From Malachius bipustulatus (lineage: Eukaryota; Arthropoda; Insecta; Coleoptera; Melyridae), in contig OU342632.1 of NCBI GenBank assembly GCA_910589415.1, forward strand, positions 46,985,341 to 47,049,340: 64,000 nucleotides of DNA, read 5' to 3'. A program made the position numbers and the translations under genes. The notes beneath the pieces were generated by a model that was given only the letters and a program-made list of their open reading frames with translations, was not told the origin of the DNA and made no database searches. Of the stretch, positions 56,201 through 64,000 are shown piece by piece (position 1 is the first letter of the stretch; each line of letters opens with the position of its first letter).

Positions 56201-59200
56201 TCCAATAATTTCACAGAATGTCAGAATTTAAACAGGGAAAAGGAAGTAGAGTTCTTTTTAGGGGCACTAAGAGAATTGAAATTTGATCCGAGAAATACCC
56301 AATATAATGACCCTAATCATTTCTTATCACAACTAAAGTGGTTGTTAACCGAGGCTAAGATTTCGAGGTCTCAGCAATATTTGGTGGCTCGTACGTGTCT
56401 TAAGGGTGATAGTGCGAAATGGTGTCAGGAGAACCACGAGAAAATATCTAATTTCCGTGATTTCGAGGATCTGTTTTTGAAAGAGTATTTTATTTCTCCA
56501 GACAAAGGGGCAATAATGAAAAAATTATATAATAATAACTATGAGACCAAGACCGGCACTCGCGTTAAGTATTTTAAAAATTTATTGCGAGAACTGTCCT
56601 TGGTTAATCATGGACTATCTGAAGTAGAGATAGTGCAGGAATTAGTTAGACATTTTTCAAGAGACGAGTCATACGGTCTTCGTCGTTCAAAAAACTTGGA
56701 AATGTTTCGTGAGGAGTTAGAGGTTTTGGACCAAATGTCGGGTCAACGTAGCATAAACAGCTCAGAAAAAAATAATGCCGCCCAGTATCACGGTACTAAC
56801 AGAGATACCAACGGGGAAAAATCGATAAATCATAATTACATCCGGCAAAACGCCAGTAACAATTATGGTAGTCACCAAACAAGGGGGGTAGGAGCAACTA
56901 TGCCAAACACTTTAGTTTCGGGTAACTCAAATCCGAATCAAGGTAGAAATTTTTCTCGGAATGACGGATATCCCGAAAGTCGGTATGATAGAGAATATAG
57001 AATGGAGAGGAAAAATGATAATTTTTATCGTAACAATTATAAATTTAATGAAAATAAAGGGGCGGAATCGTCTAGAAAGCCTGCAATTTCATCTCTAGAC
57101 CACTCTAACCGCAAATTGTGTACAATTGAGGTTGAGGAGGCTAGTAGAACACTCGGATCGAGTCCAGAGGTCAATTGTAATCCAAACGGTTCAAAAAGTA
57201 CAGTTCATTGCCCGATGAAAGGGGAGGACCAGTTAAGGTGGGAGAATGAATCACCGAAAGCGCCTTCGTGCTATAAAAATTATGAAGAAGACGGTGCGTC
57301 AAATTTCAAAGTGCATACGCTTCTTACTTCGGATGATCTTCTGGAAGAAGAGACTGATAAAAAGGAAAAGTTTATTGAATGCCCAACTGTGGACTTAGAT
57401 CTCTTTGGGAAAACTATTTCTGCGTTAATCGATACTGGATGCCACACTTCGTGTGTCAGTCTAAAATTTTTCACGGAATTGCGGAGTCTATGTAAAGATA
57501 TCCCAACGTTTCCCGTCAGCGGGGTGGTAGTTGAAGCTGCAATTAAGGGTCCCAGTCAAAAACAAAAAGTTAATCAACAAGCGTTTTTGAAATACTGTAT
57601 TGGTAAAGAATCTTTTGAATCGTATTTCCTTATAATAAAAAATTTATCAAAAGACCTAATATTAGGATATGACTGGATGACAGAAAATCGCGTCATAATT
57701 GACGTGCCTAGAAATAAAATATCGATATTCAAGGATAATGACGAGCCAGTCATAGAAGTTGAAAGTATAAAAACTGAGAAAAGTAGAGGCACCGTAATCG
57801 AGACGGTGGATCTAATAACAAGCGAGGGTTTCATAAAATCGGGAAATGTGCAGGACCCGAAAAGCGAACAATTGATCAGTGCTGTTAAAAAGGCGGATGG
57901 ATTAACTGAATATCAAAAGAAACAGTTATTTGATGTTCTAACTAATTATGAATCGTTGTTTTCGGACAATCTCGGAAAGATCCACTGCTACGAGCATAGT
58001 ATTAAAATAAAGAATCCAGCACCCTATGAATTAAAACAGTATCCAGTCCCCGTTGCTTACTGCACTGAAGTTCGTGAACAAATCAATCCTGTTATTTTTA
58101 AACCAGGAGATCTTGTGCTGCGACGGACTCATTATTTGTCGAATGCGGAGGACCGTACTATTAAGAAGCTCTTTTTACTATATGAAGGTCCCTATTTGGT
58201 TAAATCCTGTTTCGATAATAATGCTTATGTCTTAGCGTCAATAGATGATGATTCTGTTACCATCGGCATGCATAATGTCAATCACTTAAAACTGTTTAAT
58301 CAGGAAGTTTCTTTGTCAGACATCCCTTGGAACGGGAGTAATAATTTTAAAGGTCGCCAACCATAGTCGACTCGTGACGAATAATATTATTTTCACTATT
58401 TTACGCGGAATTTGAATTTTGTTTGGTCAGCCCAAGTATGACTTTTGTATTAGTTATTATAATGGGATCATGTAAGGATCCATATCCCTTGCGAATTCCT
58501 TCGGCAAGCTATCTGGATCCTTAAGGGGGGTAATGAGGTGATTCGAGTCTTGCAGGTGTTCTCCAATCATCCTAACTTTTATTTACATGAAGGGAGCGTG
58601 AAGTATGGGTGGTCCAGCCTGCTTTGGACAAGCTGAATATTTCCTGCGAGGTGGTTTCTTTTATTCTGTTTTAAAAATTGTTCCTTTCCTTTACGTTTCA
58701 CTGAAGGGAAGGCAGTCAGTCGAGGTATTCGGGACTGAACGGATACGGGGAAAACCGGCCAAGAGAGCCTGGTTCGTATAATATCTCCGGCCAGATTTTA
58801 CTATTGGATTGTTATTACGGTGAGCCGTTATAGTCGAATTATTTCAACTATTAGTAATAAATTACCAGTAACTAGCTCTCCATTGATGTTTATAAGTGTT
58901 GTCAATAGCTTATAGTATTACAAATTTGTTGTTGTGCTTAATGAAAGAAGTGAATAAGGTACCTATGTGAAATCTCTTTGTGCTGTGCTACATAATCGAA
59001 TTTCACCTTAACCACACGGATAAACCTTCGGATACTACCCCTTGAATTGACGGTGGTAGTGGTAGAGTACCTACTAATGTTCTTCAACTGATCCAGCCGC
59101 CAGCAGCATTCATACGTTCCTAGTGTGAATTAAATCTATTTGCCGTCTTCCGACTTGCAACGTAATCCTTCCAGCTTTCATTGGAGGTCAAGAATAGTAA

Positions 59201-62200
59201 CTCTGTGAGTCTTGAATTATTAATAGTTCTACTGAGTGAGTTTTAAAGCATTTACCATTGATTTTCCTGCAAGAAGATTTCTATTTTATAAATATGTACT
59301 TTTAGAATAAGATGATTATTGTTTCTTTCAGGGTCTTAGGGAGGTCGACCGCCTAATTGCACTCATTTTGTAATGTGTGAATTTCTATTAAAACTATAAT
59401 ATTCAATATTGGTTTATTTGTAAAAGAGCTAGCTATTCGTAAATTAATTCCATTTCAGATACCTCATATTAATTTAGTAGATGAGAGCACCGAACGATGT
59501 TTTAAAAGGACCTACGCCGCTTCTATAAATTTTTATGTGTTTCAACTGGTTCAAGGCTCGGTAGGTAATACACCCGGGGACTTTGCTCCACTCGTTTCAC
59601 CACAAGTCATAAAATATGACAGTTTAACAATAAGATTTTTTCGTTATATCTCTTGGTCGACTATAAGTACATTTCAGCCTATTAGACCCAATTTAGGGAA
59701 ATTATTACTTTCTCATTTGCAATAGGAGACCAAAAACTTCTAATTAAATGTTTTCTTCTGTTAGTTAGGTATTAATATTAAATTTTAATTGTGTTGCCGT
59801 CATGATGTAAGATATACAGGGTGTTGAAAAACTCGTTGAAAAGAACAACAACCCATGGTAGGGTATTGTGGCATTTGAAAAATCAAAACCAAAAGGTTTT
59901 ATCTTCATTTGCTTCCAAGATATAGCCTTTTTTTATTATGGCCCCAAGTATAGCATCATTGCATTGAATTTTGAAATAAGAGAATATACCTACAATCTCT
60001 TTTTGATGTTGACTATTCAATAGTTGCAGTCATTCCTATTTGTCAAAATTTAGCTGTTTTGTCATAATAACTATCACAAACAGATCGACATACTCGCTGA
60101 ATGTTTTGACTTCTATGATTAAGTATTTTCACTTTTTAGGTAAATATAGGTATGCATGAAGTTTCCATAAATCAATGAATTTATTCAAGATATTTTATGA
60201 TGATTAATTAGTGCATGTCAAACTAATAAGTCAAATTGTGGTGACGATATTAAAGCTCGTCACTCAAAAACCAAAACCAAAAGCAACAGATAGCGAGAGT
60301 GCCTATCATTGAAACATTATTGTCAAAACCAACTTTCTGGTTCAAATTTTTCCCACCTTTATTTTTTATGTGGTTTTAAAATGAATATATTGTGTTTGAC
60401 CACCATTTTAACACACAGCTCCTATACCATTTGTCTTAAAATGTCGTTTTACATTTAATTTTCATTATAATTTTGATTTGTGCACTGGAAATTAGAATTT
60501 GAAGTTGTCATTTTGTCCACGAGTTTTTCAACATCCTGTGTAAGGTGAACTTGCAGGAGCTTTAAATGGGACGAGAAATGGTCACGTTAGGGCCGGTGTT
60601 GGTGCTCAGTTCAGACCACGGTGTAAGATATAGAGGTGAACGCACGATGCTTGTCTTTTAACGCTAGCGAACGACACTAAACTGCGAACGTCGATGCGGG
60701 AGAGAGATAGTTCTTTTGGGCGATCCATGCGCTCTCCCCTCTTACTTCCACACGTGGAATTTTCATAACAAGTGTAGGTTTTAAGAAGTCGCGCTGCTAC
60801 ACTTTATTTTTTATTGAGTGAGTGATAAGTAAATATAGGAAGAAAGTGTGTTGTACCTAATTGTAGAAGTGGATACGATGAAACTACAAAGGGCATTTCT
60901 TTTTTCGGCACACCTAAACATAAATTAGAAGCGTATCAAAGGGCGATTCCCCGCCAAGATAGACAATTGACCGCTAAAGATGCGATTTGTGCAAAGCACT
61001 TTAAAGAAGAAGACATCATATATACAGTCGAAACTGCCTGTTATTCGGTAAGTAATATATTTAGTGCCGATTATACAAGTGTTGGAACTTTTCTTAGCTT
61101 GAAGATTATTAAAAAAAAAAAAAAAATAGGTAGTTAGATAAAATGATGATAATTTCAATACCTACCTACAAAACTAATAGGTATGTAAGGTATGTAAGTA
61201 CCTATTTCTTGGTAATTATTAAGTAGGTAGGTACATATAAATATCTAATACATAACTAGAGTTTTTTTCATGATCAAAAAATATCTTTATAACTCATTAT
61301 GAAGTTGTTTGTTGCTTGAGAGGTGAATTTAAATACCCGCTCAGCGCTATGAAATTGAAATAGGAGCGTGGCCGAGTGCTTTAGGCTGTTGCTTGGCACT
61401 CTGGACATTCTGATAGTATGGTACTCGAATCCACGAAAGGATTGTTTCTTTTTTTTTAATACACTAATAGGTAGGTAACTAGATATACCTAATTTTTTTA
61501 AATTTTGTTTATTAAATTATTTTTATACAAGCAGTCTGAGTTTTTATTTCGTGTTAAGTTAAACGAATAAATAATAATTAATTCGTATTTTCCTTATTTT
61601 CCGATATGTAGGTACAATACAATAATATAGAGGGTACTAGGTGAGTATATAAAGTACCTACCTACACATTTATCAATGTAGGTAAGTACCTATACGCATT
61701 GAATTCTGCTAGCGCTTGCCCAAGTTGTCTACCTCTCACAGCAGTCGCACCGCTCTAATCGTGACTGTTTACGCTCGCTTTTCGAGCTGTCGTCGATTCA
61801 CCTCTATATCTTACACCGTGGTTCAGACGTACTGAGGAATTTAAACAAGTGCATGATTCACATAATTATAAATGTGGCTTCTAACGCTGTAATTTTAATA
61901 ATATTCAAGTTTTTGTATGTCAATCGATGAAATACCCGCGGTAATTTCATCACAGCAACTCCTACAATTTGGCTCATTACACTTCTCACCCATCTTTGCT
62001 TATAACTTATTCAGAAAAGAAAAATACAAGTAGGTAGCATGACATGTTGAAAGTGCCGATTGCCACGTGTAAGAGCAAGAGGTCAGAGCCCGCATGACTC
62101 CGCCTCTCTCATACACTGACTAGGAGATTTTGTCTTCCTAGCTCACTGTTAAAATATAGCTCCTGTTCACTCACCTTTTTATCTTACAGGGTGATTTTCA

Positions 62201-63702
62201 TCTATCTCATACAAATTATTCAATTTCAGTTTAAAGCATCTGATAAACAACTACTGCAATCATATATTATTATCAAAACGATCCATTAAATGAATGGTTA
62301 GGAAACTTAATGATGCAAAAAAAGAAACTATTCAACTTTCATAATTTTTATAAATTTTGTAATTTCCCTACAGTTTGCAGAAATTTCCACTCCAACAACT
62401 AGCCATTTATAAAAATCATCCAATATCTGTTTCAGAATTTAAGTCGGGTCAGGTCAGTGTCATAATTTTCTTGTTAAATTTAAAGTTAGCCCATAAAATA
62501 CCTTGTCCGCTACCGAATGTTAAATTAATTCACATTAACACCAAGTACTTGGTAAGTAATAGTTATTTTATTATTCACACATTTAGCATTTTCAATAAGT
62601 AAAATACTGCACTTTTCCTACAACTGCTAATTGGGAATCTTTTTTTTCTCAATTCCACTCTGTCTATTGAAACTAGTATATTTTCCGTGATTACTTGGAT
62701 GATTACCTGATGCTTTAATAACTATTTCTGCATATTTTGAAGCTGGTTACAAACTGCTGAACTGAGCTCTTTTTTGTAGTTACATAATTATTAAAAACAT
62801 TATACATTACCATAAAATATGACATTTACACTAGATAATAATTATTATATAAAATTTTACAATATAATTTACAATACAAATAATAATAATTATTAATCAC
62901 TGGAGTGAGAAGAAACCAAACGTTTTGAACCAAATTCTGAAATGCTCATTTCCATTCATTGGTACATTTAAATTTTTCAAAAAAGAAAAAAAAAGAATTA
63001 ATTTACCGCAGGTAAAGTGAACACATCAAGCATATATCCCTGTGAATGTAATAAAAAATATTAGCATATGTATTTATGTATGTATAGAACTTATATATAA
63101 TAAATTTATAAACTGAGATATCTCATAACCTATTCTCACGAGGAATGATTTATATCCTTACATTTGGAAGGATGGCAACACTGTCTCCAACGTTGCTGGC
63201 CTTAGTGTTGCTTTAAGCTCGCCAAAAGACAGAAACAGACAGGCGGAGGTTTCTTGCTGACAATTTAAACATTCACTCACTATTATATAAAAAATAGTAT
63301 TGTAACTATTTCATATAAATTTATAATACAATCGCTAAATAATATCACTATTCTAAATCAAGTAGGTAATACATTTACAAAGCCATTTTTAAGTATATCT
63401 ATAATAATAATGACATAAACAGAATCACTAAAATTTACATAGGGAAAAGAACTTTGCGGCACCGGATGAAGCTGTAGGGATTGCAAAAGAATTAAGTGAA
63501 TGTTTATCGAAGAAATAGTATTGTATTATCGCATGTACTTAATAAGATTTTTAGAATAAATTAAACAGGTACATACCTCCTCGCACTTCTTTTTGTTGCC
63601 TTTACGTTTTTCATAGTCGGCGTACTTCCTCCAATATCCGTAGCAGTAAGGATAATGAGACAGAAACGCGTCGTACGCTTCACGAGCTGCTTCCATATCA
63701 TT
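49984..63702 (-). CDS. PRPF39: PRPF39 pre-mRNA splicing factor, last six exons
   Basis: PRPF39 (yeast Prp39/Prp42 type) is a HAT-repeat scaffold of U1 snRNP that helps choose 5' splice sites. Exons in coding order: 63702-63577, 53976-53702, 52531-52258, 52032-51868, 51809-51139, 50236-49984 (TGA at 49986-49984). All have GT-AG ends and phases agree, giving 587 residues of the C-terminal part; the N-terminal exons lie right of the window. HAT signatures are clear: [91 protein letters not shown]. The last exon codes a Y/G/Q-rich tail. One intron (9.6 kb) holds a retrotransposon and other elements, another a LINE remnant. Confidence 0.94.
50237..51138 (-). other. PRPF39 last intron
   Basis: 902 bp between donor GTAAAT (51138) and acceptor TTTTCAG (50237). 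I see only simple AT-rich sequence and a short direct repeat of GAGTTGCGTAACAATATGGAA at about 51058-51098. Confidence 0.7.
52640..53680 (+). pseudogene. non-LTR retrotransposon (R1/Jockey-like) remnant
   Basis: Within a PRPF39 intron and antisense to it, the plus strand shows pieces of a LINE reverse transcriptase: KVVFIPKPGR-like, RPISL-like and [20 protein letters not shown], then [11 protein letters not shown], and [16 protein letters not shown]. After an internal deletion come the end of the ORF ([44 protein letters not shown]) and a short 3' UTR. Stops and frameshifts are frequent and the catalytic DD region is lost. It fills nearly all of the intron. Confidence 0.85.
54411..55481 (+). 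repeat. 5' LTR of the second retrotransposon
   Basis: Starts TGAGGTGATTCGAGTCTTGC and ends GTTTCACCACA. It matches 58534-59604 at an offset of 4123. Confidence 0.93.
55485..55501 (+). other. primer-binding site of the second retrotransposon
   Basis: TGGCGCCCACAGCGCGG begins three bases after the LTR. The TGGCGCCCA start is that of many Ty3 and retroviral primer sites. I do not assign the tRNA. Confidence 0.7.
55619..58366 (+). CDS. Gag-protease fused in frame to RT start and integrase end
   Basis: A 915-residue open frame. Residues 1-190 are charged with a coiled-coil-like stretch. Residues about 190-380 are a Ty3 Gag core ([26 protein letters not shown]). Then comes an Asn/Arg-rich, basic segment without a zinc knuckle. 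A protease with DTGC is at about 610. A linker follows, then the beginning of reverse transcriptase up to residue about 822 ([18 protein letters not shown]), where the frame jumps to the integrase C-terminus (FKPGDLVL, the GPY/F motif YEGPYLV). The junction near 58085 removes the catalytic core of RT, RNase H and integrase yet keeps the frame. Gag and protease lie in one frame here, unlike the first element. Whether the protein is made is unknown. Confidence 0.88.
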   Translation: MSGEGNTNFPARSHSMILRGRGTVGENGQSISKSATEMDNLRDVDRSSFSLRHNFSQSNKIGTSSDDTDSDGVDESTMTSRKCRTKSSSTDKSIEGMMKMFVEEQKRQTEIQVWQLRLFEKLEQHSTHEYKDLKQSVSKTMNDLALEFSKSLAETNEKIDATFSELSKSVKEKIPEKAEVKTDCLGARLIRELGSNNFTECQNLNREKEVEFFLGALRELKFDPRNTQYNDPNHFLSQLKWLLTEAKISRSQQYLVARTCLKGDSAKWCQENHEKISNFRDFEDLFLKEYFISPDKGAIMKKLYNNNYETKTGTRVKYFKNLLRELSLVNHGLSEVEIVQELVRHFSRDESYGLRRSKNLEMFREELEVLDQMSGQRSINSSEKNNAAQYHGTNRDTNGEKSINHNYIRQNASNNYGSHQTRGVGATMPNTLVSGNSNPNQGRNFSRNDGYPESRYDREYRMERKNDNFYRNNYKFNENKGAESSRKPAISSLDHSNRKLCTIEVEEASRTLGSSPEVNCNPNGSKSTVHCPMKGEDQLRWENESPKAPSCYKNYEEDGASNFKVHTLLTSDDLLEEETDKKEKFIECPTVDLDLFGKTISALIDTGCHTSCVSLKFFTELRSLCKDIPTFPVSGVVVEAAIKGPSQKQKVNQQAFLKYCIGKESFESYFLIIKNLSKDLILGYDWMTENRVIIDVPRNKISIFKDNDEPVIEVESIKTEKSRGTVIETVDLITSEGFIKSGNVQDPKSEQLISAVKKADGLTEYQKKQLFDVLTNYESLFSDNLGKIHCYEHSIKIKNPAPYELKQYPVPVAYCTEVREQINPVIFKPGDLVLRRTHYLSNAEDRTIKKLFLLYEGPYLVKSCFDNNAYVLASIDDDSVTIGMHNVNHLKLFNQEVSLSDIPWNGSNNFKGRQP
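58534..59604 (+). repeat. 3' LTR of the second retrotransposon
   Basis: The second 1071-bp copy, preceded by the purine tract and followed by AGTC. The 62-residue frame at 59537-59725 runs out of it and is not a gene. Confidence 0.93.
59816..60539. mobile_element. TIR element with ACAGGGTG ends
   Basis: ACAGGGTGTTGAAAAACTCG at the left returns inverted at about 60516-60539 (ACGAGTTTTTCAACATCCTG, then T), two mismatches. About 720 bp, no open frame. Unlike the palindromes, only the tips are inverted. Confidence 0.7.
60835..61047 (+). CDS. THAP-domain exon of the P-type element
   Basis: THAP is the zinc-dependent DNA-binding domain of P transposase. The frame reads [31 protein letters not shown]: a C-x4-C...C-x2-H finger with the usual spacing, about 65 residues. 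It ends at a good donor (TCG|GTAAGT at 61048). No ATG precedes the first Cys in frame; ATA stands at 60835, where a THAP protein would normally have its start Met, so the start may be mutated, or an upstream exon may splice to the AG at 60837-60838. Reading through the donor gives about 26 further codons before TAG, a short THAP-only product like the P-element repressors. Expression is unproven. Confidence 0.8.
61358..61440 (+). other. degenerate tRNA-like sequence (Ser/Leu type)
   Basis: GCGTGGCCGAGTGCTTTAGG (A box, 61366-61385) and GGTACTCGAATCC (B box, 61420-61432) have the order and spacing of a type II tRNA, followed by a T run at about 61449. The acceptor and T stems do not pair properly, so this is a pseudogene or a SINE head rather than a working tRNA. 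It lies inside the P-type element. Confidence 0.5.
61829..63576. other. right part of the 9.6-kb PRPF39 intron
   Basis: No gene is supported; the 75-residue frame at 62375-62602 has no features. ACAGGGTGATTTTCATC at about 62187 is another copy of the ACAGGGTG end, with no partner that I could find. Sequence is AT-rich with TAATAATTATT repeats. Confidence 0.5.
63577..63702 (-). CDS. PRPF39: PRPF39 exon left isolated by the 9.6-kb intron
   Basis: Exactly 42 codons in phase 0, [20 protein letters not shown] to KKKCEE, ending at the donor GTATGT. It continues into the exon starting VFERGF at 53976. It is too short to stand out as an open frame and was found by the HAT motif [16 protein letters not shown]. 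Confidence 0.93.
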
Positions 63703-64000
63703 CTAGAACAGTAAGGCTCTCTAAGAACTAAATGTTAATCTTTAATGGTCTGGTAAGTAAAATTTAATTTTTTTTTACTCCCATGAGACAGAAGAAAATA
63801 ATGGTTTTGTGTTTATTCTACATTTTGTGTCACTGTCAACTATTATCACTGTCAAAGTCTGTCAAATTTACACTGTAATGAAACAGGTTAATATGGAGCA
63901 TCTATTTTCAAAAGCGAATCTAGGATTTTAGCTGTGTAATTAAAGTTTTTACTAATTATCGCTCATCAATTTTTTTCCTTTTGTCTTTTGTTTTCCTCTG
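63703..64000 (-). other. PRPF39 intron, continuing off the window
   Basis: The acceptor TGTTCTAG at 63703 marks the intron end on the minus strand. No exon is seen in the last 298 bases. Confidence 0.6.

Larger units (their letters stand above)
54411..59604 (+). mobile_element. internally deleted Ty3-type LTR retrotransposon
   Basis: 1071-bp LTRs (54411-55481, 58534-59604; TG...CA) differ at one base that I found (A at 55209, G at 59332). AGTC is duplicated at the ends (54407-54410, 59605-59608). A primer site TGGCGCCCA starts at 55485 and the purine tract AAGGGGGG ends just before 58531. The single ORF lacks most of reverse transcriptase, RNase H and the integrase core, so the copy cannot move alone. 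It lies antisense in a PRPF39 intron. Confidence 0.93.
54333..59665. mobile_element. MITE split by the second LTR retrotransposon
   Basis: The left part (54333-54410) starts TATAGTTGGACCAGAGATAT. The right part (59605-59665) ends with the inverse, ATATCTCTTGGTCGACTATA. Both halves resemble the short MITE at 47404-47541. The LTR element landed between them. Confidence 0.75.
60617..61820 (+). mobile_element. P-superfamily transposon derivative
   Basis: Perfect 24-bp terminal inverted repeats start CACGGTGTAAGATATAGAGG (60617-60640 and 61797-61820). GTTCAGAC is duplicated on both sides (60609-60616, 61821-61828). P elements make 8-bp duplications at GC-rich, GGCCAGAC-like sites, and their transposase begins with a THAP domain, which is what the element encodes. 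The remaining transposase exons are missing, so it is non-autonomous at 1204 bp. Confidence 0.9.

Noticed and set aside
55612..56214. 200-residue minus-strand frame
   Set aside because: Complete shadow of the Gag frame on the plus strand.
61358..61440. Functional tRNA-Ser or tRNA-Leu gene
   Set aside because: Box motifs are present but acceptor and T stems do not pair.

Overview
This window is nuclear DNA of an arthropod, most likely an insect. It is AT-rich, with spliced genes, long introns, poly(A) signals and very dense transposons. No bacterial features are present. I could not fix the species.

Four host genes can be reconstructed exon by exon. (1) Ornithine decarboxylase antizyme (+, 17128-23095) has a TCC-TGA +1 programmed frameshift site followed at once by a 9-bp stem-loop. 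(2) An ACBD5-type acyl-CoA-binding, tail-anchored protein (-, 26954-39549) is split by a 10.7-kb first intron and has an FFAT-like motif. (3) A single-domain rhodanese (+, 47832-48624) has a separate first exon that looks like a mitochondrial presequence. (4) The pre-mRNA splicing factor PRPF39 (-, 49984 to beyond the right edge) has its last six exons here, including a Y/G/Q-rich C-terminal tail. Antizyme and ACBD5 converge, as do the rhodanese gene and PRPF39.

The rest is mobile DNA. At 1562-14278 lies a complete, apparently very young Ty3-type LTR retrotransposon of 12.7 kb. Its 1714-bp LTRs look identical and it is flanked by the 4-bp duplication GTGA. It carries gag, a -1 frameshift signal with a predicted pseudoknot, pol, an unrecognised third ORF just behind a strong splice acceptor, and three sets of duplicated RNA hairpins between pol and the 3' LTR. 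Two of these hairpin sets show compensatory base changes between copies. This is the most unusual system in the window.

A second LTR element (54411-59604) sits in a PRPF39 intron, inside an older MITE. It is internally deleted, so one open frame runs Gag-protease-start of RT-end of integrase. At 60617-61820 is a P-superfamily element (24-bp perfect inverted repeats, 8-bp duplication GTTCAGAC) reduced to a THAP-domain exon. The long ACBD5 intron and the 39.5-47.8 kb region hold nested inverted-repeat elements, several beginning ACAGGGTG, a tRNA-derived SINE with a 13-bp target duplication, and BEL/Pao remains. A LINE remnant lies in a PRPF39 intron.
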